DNA of 64,000 nucleotides from Paraburkholderia flagellata (lineage in GTDB: Bacteria > Pseudomonadota > Gammaproteobacteria > Burkholderiales > Burkholderiaceae): the NCBI RefSeq assembly GCF_021390645.1, contig NZ_JAJEJT010000002.1, forward strand, positions 1,302,001 through 1,366,000. The letters are read 5' to 3'. Shown here in pieces: positions 42,022-52,500 of the stretch. A program made the translations under genes and the position numbers. The notes below the pieces were generated by a model. The model ran no database searches. It was not told the origin of the DNA and was given only the letters and a program-made list of their open reading frames with translations. Positions within the stretch are counted from its first letter, which is position 1. Each line of letters starts with the position of its first letter.

Positions 42022-45012
42022 TTACGATTGGCCGCCGCACGCGACGCTGAGATAACGCGGAAGCGACGCAATTTCGGACTGCCGCAGCGGCTTGCTGTAG
42101 AGGAACCCTTGTGCGACCTCACAACCATGCGCATCGAGAAATGCCGCCTGCTCTATCGTCTCGACGCCTTCGGCAACGACCCGCTGCCCAAGGCAACGTG
42201 CGATGGAAAGGATCGCCTTCACGAGTTCGGCATGTCGTCGGTCGGACGTGACTCGCTGAATGAACGTACGATCGATCTTGAGCGTATCAATAGGAAAACG
42301 GGTCAAATAGCTAAGCGCGGAATAACCTGTACCGAAGTCGTCGATCGCGATCGACAACCCCATGTCCTCGAATGCCAGAAGCGCGCTCATGACCGAATCG
42401 TTCTCAGCAAGCAGCAGGCTTTCGGTAATTTCGAATTCCAGCCACTGAGGCCGGCAGCCTGTTTCCTCGAGGATTTCTTTGACCACCAGCACCAGGTCGC
42501 GCGACTGAAACTGCCGGGCAGACAGATTGATCGACACCTTGTGCCGCACGCTCCCATCCGTATTCCATTCGGCGGCTGCACGACAGGCTTCGCGAAGCAC
42601 CCATCGCCCGAGCTCGACGATCAGACCGGTTTCCTCCGCAAGCGGTATGAACTGACCAGGCCGAACGAACCCTTCGCCGGGACGCTTCCATCTCAACAAT
42701 GCTTCCGAGCCGATGACCTCCGCACCCTGGAGCAAAACCTGCGGTTGATAGTGCAGTTCGAACTCGCCTTGATCGATCGCGCGGCGCAACTCCGACTCCA
42801 GCAACAGCCGCGCGGTGGCCTCGATGGTCATGTCTTTCGTATAGAAACGAAAACCTCGCCGGCCTGATCGCTTCGCCTGGTACATTGCCGAATCTGCATA
42901 TCGGAGCAAATCCTTTGCATCCGTGCTGTCGGTCGGATAAAGCGCGATGCCGATGCTGCATGAGATGAACACCTCTCTTCCGTCGAGCAGGAACGGCTCA
43001 TCGAGCCGCTTGATGATCATCTCCGAGATCTGTTCGAGAATGCCGTGGTCGGAAACCTCGGGCAGCAGAATGGCGAACTCGTCGCCGCCAAAGCGGGCGA
43101 CTGTGTCGCCGGCACGCACACAGTCGAGCAGGCGGCACGCCGCCTCACGCAGCAATTCATCGCCGACCGCGTGGCCCAACGTATCGTTGACACCCTTGAA
43201 ACGGTCCATGTCGATCATCATGACGGCTGCAAAGCGAGCGTCTGTGCTGCTGGTGAGCGCCTCGCGCAACCGTTCGTTGAACAGGACGCGGTTCGGCAAC
43301 GCGGTCAGCGCGTCGAAATACGCCATGCGATGGATTTTCGCTCTGGACGCGTGAAGTTCCGAGATGTCCCGTCCCACGGCAAGAACCGTTTCCACCGTGC
43401 CGTTCGCTCCCAACTCCGGCGTCAACCTGAGCAGGTGGGTGAGTTGCCTGCCGTCTGCAGCCTCCCAGCTCAGCTCGAACTCTCTGTCGCTCGCCGTTGC
43501 GAATACTTCCCCGAGTTGCCGCTCGTAGAGAACGGTGGCTCGCCCCCCGGGGAATTCACTCGGCGACTTGCCGAGCAGCGCATTTGCGCCTCCCCTCGTG
43601 AGCGAGGCGAAAGTCGGATTGACATACAAGCGTCTGAAGTCCCTTCCATAACGGGCGACCGTATCGGGCGAGTTTTCGACGAGGGTTCTGAATTCGCGCT
43701 CACGACGGGCCAGTCTTTCGTCGAAACGGTGCCGTTCAGTCATGTCTCTTGCCACGCCGAGCACGCCCGCCACTGCCCCTGCCGCGTCGAATACCGGTAG
43801 CCGTCGAGTTTCGAGCAACGTACGTTCACCGGTCGCGGGAGCGACCACCCATTCTTCGTCGACGCAAACATGCATTGCTTCGATGGCTGCCTTGTCGCGT
43901 TCCCGGAAGTAGTCGGCAAGCTCGGCATCGAAAACGACATAATCGGTTCTCCCGAGTATCTCAACTTTCGATTTGCCAACAAATTGCTCGAAGCTTTGAT
44001 TGCACAGCAGGAGAATGCCGGTCGTACTCTTTAGCCACACCATGTCGGGAATGGTATGCAGCACGGTGATCAGCTGCGCGCGAGCGTCGGATAGTTCGAG
44101 TGCCTTGGCCTCAAGGCTTCTGTTGAGAAGCAGGATCTTCTCGTATTGCGCCCGCTGCTCGAACTCCGCCTGCTTACGTTCGGTAATGTCCAGAATCGCC
44201 CCGATCAAGCCGGCCTGCCGGCCTTGATCGTCGTGGAAAACCGCCTTGCTGAATTCAACGTCACGCACCGCTTGCTTCGCGTTCTGGACCTTGAATTCAT
44301 AGCGCTGGATCCCGCCTTTCACAAACAGTTCCTCGTCCTTGGCGAAATAGGTCTGCGCCAGCGCTTGCGGGCTCGTCTCGAAGACGGTCTTGCCGACGAA
44401 TCGCTGCTTCGGGACACCCAGGAATTCTTCAAACGCCCGATTCAGGTGCAGGTACCGCCCTTCTCTATCCTTCGAGAAGACGGGAATCGGGATGGTATCG
44501 AGCAACGATTCGAGGAACGACTCGCGCTCACGGAGTTTTGCCTCCACGCGTTTGCGCGCAGTGATGTCGAAATAGATCGCAAGCACCCCGGCAGGGCTGT
44601 CCTGAACCGGATCGCTAACGAATTGCACCAGGTAGTGCTGGCGCTGCGCCTCGGGCAGTCCATCGAACGAGAGTTCGAGTTCGCGCGCGACGCCCGTGTC
44701 AGCGACCTCCCGAATGGCATCCCCGTACTGCTGCAGCGCATTCGGCGACAGCAATCCGGATTCGGCATACGACGCGCAGGCGCCGCCAGATGCATCCCCC
44801 AGCATCGCCTGCGCCGCGCTATTCATGTAGCGCCATTGACCATGCGCGTCGTAGCGGATGACCGGCATAGGCAGGTCACTAACCGGCACGCAGTACCCGT
44901 TTCCGGCGTCCATTCCAAGGTTTTTCATACTGTCAAAGAGACTGAGTGCCCGCACAACGCCATCGTCTATGCAGTCGTCCCCGGAATCGGCAACTCCAGC
45001 AAGGCGCAACAT
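42022..45012 (-). CDS. PAS-PAS-PAS-PAS-GGDEF-EAL cyclic-di-GMP enzyme
   Basis: A 996-residue cytosolic signalling protein. Four PAS domains lie at about 45-155, 165-290, 310-430 and 440-555. The GGDEF domain (565-725) has an intact RFGGDEFAIL motif. The EAL domain (740-985) has EALLRW, NLSARQF, EITES, DDFGTGYS, LKID and VAEGVET, all intact. It should both make and degrade c-di-GMP, or one activity is tuned by PAS ligands. There is no membrane helix. The start is uncertain: ATG 45012 has no good ribosome-binding site, and in-frame ATGs lie at 44928 and 44916. No nearby gene suggests its target. Confidence 0.92.
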   Translation of the reverse strand: MLRLAGVADSGDDCIDDGVVRALSLFDSMKNLGMDAGNGYCVPVSDLPMPVIRYDAHGQWRYMNSAAQAMLGDASGGACASYAESGLLSPNALQQYGDAIREVADTGVARELELSFDGLPEAQRQHYLVQFVSDPVQDSPAGVLAIYFDITARKRVEAKLRERESFLESLLDTIPIPVFSKDREGRYLHLNRAFEEFLGVPKQRFVGKTVFETSPQALAQTYFAKDEELFVKGGIQRYEFKVQNAKQAVRDVEFSKAVFHDDQGRQAGLIGAILDITERKQAEFEQRAQYEKILLLNRSLEAKALELSDARAQLITVLHTIPDMVWLKSTTGILLLCNQSFEQFVGKSKVEILGRTDYVVFDAELADYFRERDKAAIEAMHVCVDEEWVVAPATGERTLLETRRLPVFDAAGAVAGVLGVARDMTERHRFDERLARREREFRTLVENSPDTVARYGRDFRRLYVNPTFASLTRGGANALLGKSPSEFPGGRATVLYERQLGEVFATASDREFELSWEAADGRQLTHLLRLTPELGANGTVETVLAVGRDISELHASRAKIHRMAYFDALTALPNRVLFNERLREALTSSTDARFAAVMMIDMDRFKGVNDTLGHAVGDELLREAACRLLDCVRAGDTVARFGGDEFAILLPEVSDHGILEQISEMIIKRLDEPFLLDGREVFISCSIGIALYPTDSTDAKDLLRYADSAMYQAKRSGRRGFRFYTKDMTIEATARLLLESELRRAIDQGEFELHYQPQVLLQGAEVIGSEALLRWKRPGEGFVRPGQFIPLAEETGLIVELGRWVLREACRAAAEWNTDGSVRHKVSINLSARQFQSRDLVLVVKEILEETGCRPQWLEFEITESLLLAENDSVMSALLAFEDMGLSIAIDDFGTGYSALSYLTRFPIDTLKIDRTFIQRVTSDRRHAELVKAILSIARCLGQRVVAEGVETIEQAAFLDAHGCEVAQGFLYSKPLRQSEIASLPRYLSVACGGQS

Positions 45013-45060
45013 GACATGCTATCAGTTGGGTAACGGCCAGATACGAGAATTCTGAAGAGT

Positions 45061-45255
45061 GCCGACGGCAGCGCTGCGAGCGAAGCGCGCACGAATGCGC
45101 CCGCGTTCGACCACGCGCAGGTCGCGCGCGGCTTACATCTTTATTCGGAATCCTGTGCGAAATGCCACGGCGCACAACTCGAAGGCATCACCGCGCCCGC
45201 GCCGGGTAGACCGGCCTTCGCTCCGGCTGAGAATTCGCCTCTGACGCCCCATGGC
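45061..45255 (+). pseudogene. Remnant of a c-type cytochrome
   Basis: In one plus-strand frame the stretch reads a linker, then FDHAQVARGLHLYSESCAKCHGAQLEG and FAPAENSPLT, with haem motif CAKCH. This is the pattern of the cytochrome c modules of periplasmic dehydrogenases. There is no start codon or signal peptide upstream, and resemblance stops after about 65 codons, where the 3' end of the opposite-strand gene begins. So it is a leftover fragment, not an active gene. Confidence 0.6.
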
Positions 45256-45327
45256 AACGCGCAACGATTCCGGGACATCAGCGGTAGCAGCCAGCGAGTA
45301 CGCGGGCGGTTGGCCGCGCGGCAGACG

Positions 45328-46644
45328 TTAATCATCGTCGTCATCATGCTGCCGATGTTTCCCGCCCTTGTGCCAGCCGTTGTCGTGCCATTGCCGACGG
45401 TCCCAGTACTCGTCCGCATATCCCCCGCCGTATGCAACCGGCGCTTGCGCGTACACAACCGGAGGCCCCTGATACACACCTGGAGGCGCGTCGTACACGA
45501 CCGGGGCCGGGGCCGCCGGTGGCGCTTCGACGACAACTACCGACCGCGCGTCATACCCAGGAACCTGGCGCGCCGAACGGCGGCGATTCTGCGTGGCGAA
45601 ATCGTCCGCGGAACCGGGCGAACCTGTCGCCGATTGCGGTGCCGGAAAATCGCGGGCTTGTGCAGCACCGTGATCGAATGAGGGGGAAGGGGCATGCCGT
45701 GAGACCTCAGCACGCGCAGAAGCTGCGCCGTGGCCGCCCCCAAGCGACTGCCGCTTTGGCGGTGTCGATCGCGTTATGCCAAGCGCTTGCCGCACGCTCG
45801 CGATGAACCGCGACGCCCAATGCCCGTGATTCTGGGCGGCGACGTTGCCCGGTTTACCCACTCGCCCTGTGGCCACACGCGGTGCAGCAGCGCCGTGGGA
45901 TGGTGCGACGCGGCGGCCGGGCGAAGTGGAAGGCGCAGGCGGGGCGCGTTCCGCACGGGCGATTGTGGTTGCGCGAGCAGGAACTGTTGTTGCTGGCGAA
46001 ACCTGAGCGGACGAAGGCACCTGTGGCGTTGGCAATGCCGGTCTGATTGTGCCGGACGCCTGTCGTGCGCTGGCCTCTGAGTCGACGCTAGCGCGCTGGT
46101 CATGGTCGGGCCAGAGGTCATACGTGGCGGCGCCTGCTACCCCGAACGCCACTACGCTTGCTGGCGCTACCCAATGCGCGAGGCGCCCGAATCGCGCAGG
46201 CGGTGTGGCGGGTGCGCGATCACCCGCAAAATTGGCGCCCCCTGCCAGGCTGTATTCGCCCAGATGCAGCAGCCCCCGCTGTCCAGGCAGGGTACCGGCT
46301 TTCGACGCACTTCGTCTGATGCCTCGATAGGCCTTGCTGACGCTTGCGCGCAGGCGCGGGAACCGCCTGAACAGGATGATGAGTGAAACAATGATGCACA
46401 TCAGCGTGTTGGCCAGATTCATCCAGAACATCCCATTCGGAATCCCCCGGCTCATTTCGAGGAGCATGAGTGCGAATGTGCCATTGCTGAGCGTCCAGCA
46501 GCCCCAGCTCAGCAGACTGTGGCTGCGCATGTCCGCTTCCCTCGCGAGGAGTTTGCCGATAGTCGGGAGGTACGTGAGGATACGCGCCCCATTCCAGAAC
46601 AGGAACATCGCGCTAAGTGCCTGGACATAGAGTTCGTGAGACAT
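45328..46644 (-). CDS. Membrane protein with PQ-loop-like N-terminus and long disordered tail
   Basis: A 438-residue protein. The first 95 residues form three membrane helices (LYVQALSAMFLFWNGARIL, HSLLSWGCWTLSNGTFALML, GMFWMNLANTLMCIIVSLII), resembling half-size PQ-loop/SemiSWEET-type proteins. Another helix follows at about 155-180 (HWVAPASVVAFGVAGAATY). The remaining 250 residues are low-complexity (Ala/Pro/Ser/Arg), then a Tyr/Pro/Val-rich stretch (VVYDAPPGVYQGPPVVYAQ) and an acidic DDDDD end. GGGAG precedes ATG 46644. Family and function are not recognised. The tail could be a surface or protein-binding segment. Confidence 0.65.
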   Translation of the reverse strand: MSHELYVQALSAMFLFWNGARILTYLPTIGKLLAREADMRSHSLLSWGCWTLSNGTFALMLLEMSRGIPNGMFWMNLANTLMCIIVSLIILFRRFPRLRASVSKAYRGIRRSASKAGTLPGQRGLLHLGEYSLAGGANFAGDRAPATPPARFGRLAHWVAPASVVAFGVAGAATYDLWPDHDQRASVDSEASARQASGTIRPALPTPQVPSSAQVSPATTVPARATTIARAERAPPAPSTSPGRRVAPSHGAAAPRVATGRVGKPGNVAAQNHGHWASRFIASVRQALGITRSTPPKRQSLGGGHGAASARAEVSRHAPSPSFDHGAAQARDFPAPQSATGSPGSADDFATQNRRRSARQVPGYDARSVVVVEAPPAAPAPVVYDAPPGVYQGPPVVYAQAPVAYGGGYADEYWDRRQWHDNGWHKGGKHRQHDDDDD

Positions 46645-47124
46645 CTCGACTCCCTTGCCGTGCATGCGGGCGGGCCACGTGCTTCAGCGCCGGCACCCGG
46701 GTTAATTCAAGCGAGGCTCCCGTGGAATGAGGAGCGGCACTCGCCTGGACAGTCCGGTTTCAACGTCCTTTTGCTATACGACTGCAAACAGGTGGCGCCA
46801 GATCGTCCACTGGCCCCCTCTGCCGGGTGCGCGCGGATCGCAACGTTTTCATAGCTAATTTGTCTATGGTAGAAAATTTATTGCAGCATCGCTGATCCCT
46901 GTCTTTTAGCGCCTGGTGATGTGCCGAGCAAGACAGTGAATCCGGGACGTCCTGCGACCGGAGCCCCTCGTTTTAGTAGCGACATTGATGACCGCATCAA
47001 CTGTGCCAACAATCACCGCGCGGCTTCAGCGCTAAATCGCTCGCGTGTAGTGGCATCGCCATTCATGGTGATACGCACACCTTATTCAATGCACAATGGA
47101 TGCACGGTTGCAGACACCCACCGC
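46645..47124. other. Intergenic stretch, no gene seen
   Basis: 480 bases between the membrane-protein start and the end of the SulP gene. It includes a locally AT-rich part near 46850-46885. Open frames are shadows of the SulP gene. The promoter of the membrane-protein gene should lie here, but I could not define it. Confidence 0.4.
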
Positions 47125-49482
47125 TCAATAGGCCGCGCGCAGGGCCTCAGTAGCGAGCGCGAGGCGCGACGCGATGACCTTCACCAGAAAGCGATGAAAC
47201 TGCTGAGCGGCTGCGGGGTCGTCCCGCTCGAGCGCAACGAGCGCGGCCAGCGACAGCCTGCGCACCCGCGTTGGCACCTCGGCGAACACGTCTGCGCTGC
47301 GCGGTTGCTGCGTGTACACGGCCATTTCCCCGATGACCGTGCCCGGCAGGCAAGCGCGCAGCCGCACCGACCGCCCGTTTCCAAGCGACAGCGACACTGC
47401 GAGCCGCCCGCGCTCGATGATGTACAACGCGTCGCCCGGATCCCCACGAAGAAACAGCGCCTGGCCCGCGTGCAGATCCTGCACTTCGAGCCAGGTGACG
47501 AGCGTGTTCAGCGCGCTGGCCGTGAAATGCGGCGCGAGCAGCGCGTCAAGGTCGTCACCGAGCTTCGGCGCGAACGCGCTTGACGCGAGCAGTTGGTCTT
47601 CTACCCATTCCAGGCCCGTATCGAGCGTGTCGAATTCACGAATCCGCAGATTGAGCGTGCCGGTTTTCGTCAGCAGATCGCGCGAGCGCGGCGGCAGCGC
47701 GGTCAAGATCAAGTCCGCGTCCATCGCCGCGCAGAGCTGACGCAGCTTGACGAAGCTGATCGATACCGACGCGTCTATGCCTTGAGTCGACGCGAAATCG
47801 AGCACGACGAATCGAACCAGTACCGGATCGCGCGCGGCGAGCCGCTCTCGTATGCGCTGGAGGATCGAATTGGCCGTGCCGAAAAAAAGAAACCCTTGCA
47901 GACACATGCCGCACACCTGCGCGCCGAGTCCGCGCAATGCTTCGGTTTCCTCAATGTTGCGCTCGACATTCGATGTCCGGGTGCGAAGGTCGAACTCCAT
48001 GCGTATGCAACTCACCCGGCCGTAGAGCAGCGTGAACATCACACACGCGGCGACGACGCCTGCGCCGACGCCAATGAGCACGCCCCAGGCTGCGATCGTG
48101 CCGAGAATGACGGGCACGAGCAGGTACTCGTACCAGGCGAGCTTCGTCCAGGCGCCGACAACCCACTGCATGATGAGCCGCAGCCCCATGAAAAGCTGGA
48201 GGCCGACGAGCACCGGCACGGGAAAGAGCGCGACGAAACCGGGCGACGCGGCCAGCACGACGAGGCACGCGAGCGATGCGAACACGCCCGCCATGCGGCT
48301 CGTCGCGCCAACCCGCGCATTGAGCATCGAGCGATTGAACGACTGGTAGCCGACCATGCCGCCCAGCAGGCCGCTTGCGAGATTGGCGAGGCCCGCGGCC
48401 CGCATCTCGCGATTGAGGTCGACTTCCACGCCCGTCGCCGCGCCGATTGCCGTCGAATTCATCAGGATCGTGACGGCCGAGACCGACGTGACCACGAGGC
48501 TCTCCGGAAGGTGGGCAGCGATCGCCGTCCAGTCGACGCCACTTTGCGCGAGCTGCGCGCGCAAGTGCAACTCCGGAATCCCTGTGAGCCGCAGCGCCAC
48601 GCGCGGCAGCAGCAGCCCCATGTCGCGCGCTTCGTCGATCGACAGGCCCGCGGCGTTTAGCAGAACGTAGAAAAGGACGATACCGAAGGCCAGCGTGAGC
48701 GGCAGCGCTGCAACGTGCTTCCAGCTGCGCATCAGAACAGTGGCCAGCACGCCTACGACGAGCGCGGGCAGCCAGGCGAGCCAGTGAAGATGTGTCAACC
48801 GCGCGAGCGTCTGCCATTGCAGGGGCTCGCCCGTCATGACGCGGAACGCGCCAGCGAGGAGCAGAAAGCCGGTGCCGGCGAGGAAACCGCCGAGGACCGG
48901 ATAAGGCAGAAACTGCAGCGAGCGGCTGCGCTTCGAGGAACCGATCGCGTAGAGCACGATGCCGGTCACGAGCGAACAAAGCGCGATGGCGATCAGCACG
49001 GTGAGGAGGAGCGTCTGCGGGGAGCCGCCGTCCGCACGCACGCTGCTCGCAACGCCTGCCGCCACTCCCGCGAGAAACGCAGCCGCATTGCTGTCGGGGC
49101 CGCCGATGTTCAGGCGCATCGAGCTTGTCAGGGAAATCACGAGCGCCGTGACGACACAGCTGACGAGCGCGGTGGGCACGCCGAGCATCGCGTAGCGGGC
49201 AAGATCGGCGCTGAAGATCATCGTGCCGAGGCTCATCGCATAGCACAGCATGACGAGCGCCGACACCGCTCCAGCCACCAGATCGCCGGGCAGCGCCGCG
49301 ACGCGCGAGCGCGGCGGGTCGTCGGCGACGGTAACGGTCTTGCCCGGCTTCACGTGAATGCTCAGTGGAATGCGCGAGGCGCGATGGGGAGCGATCCAGT
49401 ATCCGTCCGCGATCGAAAGCCTGTCAAACGCCGCAGGTAGGCCATACGCAGCCCGTGGCGCGCGCCTACACTGGATATTCAT
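47125..49482 (-). CDS. SulP-type transporter with STAS and cyclic-nucleotide-binding domains
   Basis: A 785-residue protein. The SLC26/SulP membrane domain (about 65-470) has conserved parts GDLVAGAVSALVMLCYAMS and GMVGYQSFNRSML. A STAS domain follows (about 545-650; VVLDFASTQGIDASVSISFVKL). The C-terminal CNBD (about 665-775) has the phosphate-binding cassette GTVIGEMAVYTQQPRSADV, with Glu and Arg in place. SulP-STAS-CNBD is a known but less common layout. The start is uncertain: ATG 49482 and ATG 49518 are both possible. It diverges from a class III cyclase gene, so cAMP control of transport is an attractive inference. The ion is not known. Confidence 0.87.
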   Translation of the reverse strand: MNIQCRRAPRAAYGLPAAFDRLSIADGYWIAPHRASRIPLSIHVKPGKTVTVADDPPRSRVAALPGDLVAGAVSALVMLCYAMSLGTMIFSADLARYAMLGVPTALVSCVVTALVISLTSSMRLNIGGPDSNAAAFLAGVAAGVASSVRADGGSPQTLLLTVLIAIALCSLVTGIVLYAIGSSKRSRSLQFLPYPVLGGFLAGTGFLLLAGAFRVMTGEPLQWQTLARLTHLHWLAWLPALVVGVLATVLMRSWKHVAALPLTLAFGIVLFYVLLNAAGLSIDEARDMGLLLPRVALRLTGIPELHLRAQLAQSGVDWTAIAAHLPESLVVTSVSAVTILMNSTAIGAATGVEVDLNREMRAAGLANLASGLLGGMVGYQSFNRSMLNARVGATSRMAGVFASLACLVVLAASPGFVALFPVPVLVGLQLFMGLRLIMQWVVGAWTKLAWYEYLLVPVILGTIAAWGVLIGVGAGVVAACVMFTLLYGRVSCIRMEFDLRTRTSNVERNIEETEALRGLGAQVCGMCLQGFLFFGTANSILQRIRERLAARDPVLVRFVVLDFASTQGIDASVSISFVKLRQLCAAMDADLILTALPPRSRDLLTKTGTLNLRIREFDTLDTGLEWVEDQLLASSAFAPKLGDDLDALLAPHFTASALNTLVTWLEVQDLHAGQALFLRGDPGDALYIIERGRLAVSLSLGNGRSVRLRACLPGTVIGEMAVYTQQPRSADVFAEVPTRVRRLSLAALVALERDDPAAAQQFHRFLVKVIASRLALATEALRAAY

Positions 49483-49550
49483 CGGCACGAACCCCGACGG
49501 GCTCGGAGCGGTTCGCATCAAACAACCGGCACGGGATCCAGGCGACGAAC

Positions 49551-52500
49551 ATGGATATCGAGCAATGGCTGCACGCCCTGGGACTTGAGCAGTACGCGCA
49601 AGCGTTCGCGGCAAACGATATCGATCTGTCGCTGCTCGGGCAGCTGACCGACGCGGATCTGAGGGAACTCGGGGTGCAGTCGCTCGGCCACCGCAAACGC
49701 ATTCTCGCGGCCGCCGCGCGGGACTTGCCGGCAGTCGTTCCGCCAGCGGTGCAAGCGTCCAATGTCGTGGACATCCCAGCGGACGAGCGCAGGCAGGTCA
49801 CGATCCTCTTTGCCGATCTCTGCGGCTTCACCGCGCTGTCGCGTACGCTCGATCCGGAGGAGTTGCGCGCGCTGATCGGCCGCTTCACGGCGCTCGTAGA
49901 CGGGATCGTGCTCGCCTATGGCGGCACGACCGACAGGCACATCGGCGACGCGGTGATGGCGCTGTTCGGCGCGCCCCGCGCGCACGAGACGGACACGCTG
50001 CGCGCGGCCCGCACGGCGCTCGACATCCATGAGGCGCTGACACAGCTGAGCGCGCAAGCGGCGCGGACGTTGCAGGCGCATATCGGCATCGCGAGCGGCG
50101 AGGTCGTCGCCGGTGCGCTCGGCTGCGTCGACGCGCGGGACTACACCGTAACCGGCAATCCGGTGAACCTGGCCGCGCGGCTCCAGGTCGCAGCGGCGCC
50201 CGGCGAGACCTGGCTTTCCGATGACGTGGCGCGCGCGCTCGGCGCCGCCGCCGTCTGCGACGCGCTCGGCGAGCAGCGCTTCAAGGGCATCGACGCACCG
50301 GTGCGCGCATGGCGGCTGCGCGCGATTTCGAACGACCCGGCGAGCGAATCGGCGAAGGCGAATCAGAGCCTTTTCGTCGGACGCCAGGCCGAGCTCGAGC
50401 AGTTCCACGGTATCGTCCACGCGTGCGTCGCACGGCGGGGCGGCCATATCGTTCATGTGCGTGGCGAGGCGGGCATCGGCAAGACGCGTCTCGTCGACGA
50501 GATGCGCCGCTACGCGCAGTCGCAGGGCTTCGCGATCCATCGGGGCCTCGTGCTGGATTTCGGCGTGGGCAAGGGGCAGGATCCCGTGCACACGATCGTC
50601 GGCAGCCTGCTCGGCCTCGCCACCGGCGCATCGAGCGACGCGCGCCAGGCCGCCGCCGCGCGTCTCGCAGCTGCTGGCATCGTCAAGGCCGACCAGCACG
50701 CGTTTCTCCACGACCTCCTCGACCTGCCGCTTGCGGACGAGTGGCGAGCCCTCTACGACGCGATGGACCACGGCGCGCGCAAGCGCGGCAAGCAGGCGCT
50801 CGCCGCAAGATTGACCGACGACGCCTGCAGACAGACTGCAACGCTGATCGTCGTCGAAGACCTGCATTGGGCCGACCCCGAAGTGCTCGACTATCTCTCG
50901 GCCTTTGCCTCGGGCATCGCGAACGGCCCGGGCCTGCTCGTGACGACCTCGCGCGTGGACGGCGATCCGATCGATGCGACGTGGCGCGCGCGCTGCCGGG
51001 ACACCCCGTACGCGACGCTCGACCTCGGGCCATTGCGCCAGGACGAGGCACTGAGCCTCGCGGGCAATTTCATCGACGCGACGCAGCGTGTCGCGCTCGC
51101 CTGCATCGAGCGCGCGGGAGGCAACCCGCTGTTCCTCGAACAGCTATTGCGCAACGCCGAGGAAGGCAGCGGCAACGCCGTACCTGGCTCGATCCGCAGC
51201 CTGGTGCTCGCGCGGATGGACCGGCTCGCGCCACGCGACCGCCTGGCTTTCCAGGCGGCCGCCGTGATCGGACAGCGTTTCGGCATCGCGTTGTTGCGGC
51301 GGCTCATCGACGACCCGGGCTACGTCTGTGACGGCTTGCTCGCCAATGCGCTCGTGCTGCCGGAGGGCGAAGAGTTCCTGTTCGCCCATGCACTGATACA
51401 GGAGAGCGCCTATTCGACGCTGCTGCGCGCGCGCAGGCGCGAGTTGCACCGCTGCGCGGCCGACTGGTTCGCGCACGGCGACCCCACGCTGCACGCCCAG
51501 CATCTCGACCGCGCCGAGGACGAGCGCGCGCCGCAGGCTTACCTGAACGCCGCGCACGCACAACGCGCGGCTCACCTGCTCGAGGCCGCGCTGCGCCTCG
51601 CCGAGCGGGGCCTCGAGATCGCGCGGACCGACACGGACCGTCACGCCCTGAGTTGTTGCAAGGGCGACCTCCAGCGCGACCTGGGCGACATCGCGGGATC
51701 GACCGCTACCTGGCGCGCGGCGCTGGCCGCCGCCCCCGACGATGCCAGTCTGTGCCGCTGCCAGCTCGGGCTCGCGGAAGGCTTGCGTGTGAGCGAAGGT
51801 CTGGACGAAGCGCTAGACCTGCTCGAGGCTGCACAGCGGATCGCGGAGCGCGACGACCGGGTGGCCGAGCTCGCTAGCCTTCACTATCTGCGCGGCAACA
51901 TCTACTTTCCGCTCGGAAGGATCGAAGCCTGCCGCATCGAGCATGAACGTGGGCTCGACTATGCGCGGCGCCTCGGCCTGCCGGAAGCAGAGGCTCGCGC
52001 GCTAGGCGGCCTCGCCGATGCCGCCTACGCGCAAGGGCGGATGCGCACCGCGTTCCGCCATTTCAGTGACTGCGTGGCGTTGAGCCGCGAGCACGGGTAC
52101 GGCCGAATCGAAGTCGCCAATCGTCCGATGCAGGGCTTCAGCCGCATTTATCTGAACGACCCGCGGCAGGCGCGCGAAGACGCCGTTGCCGCCGTGCGCG
52201 CAGCTGAGTTGATCGGGCAGCCGCGCGCGCAATTGCTAGGCGAGACGCTTGGCGTGTTCGCCAGCTACGAGCTAGGCGACATGCAGGCCGTGCAGATCCA
52301 TCTGGAGCAGGAAAGGCGCGTGATCCGGCAATTGGGCGCGCGCCGGTTCGAGGCGCAGAACCTCGAAATGCTGGGGCGTGCATGGCTCGCCGAAGGATGC
52401 CGCGGCGAAGCCCTCAAAGCGCTTCGCGATGCGCTTGCCATCTCGCGCGAGGTGGGCACGCAGTTCTCCGCGCCAAAGGCCCTGAGCGCCCTCGCCCTCG

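Noticed and set aside
46921..47583. 220-codon plus-strand frame before the SulP 3' end
   Set aside because: Mostly antisense to the CNBD region of the SulP gene; its 5' part is non-coding in appearance.
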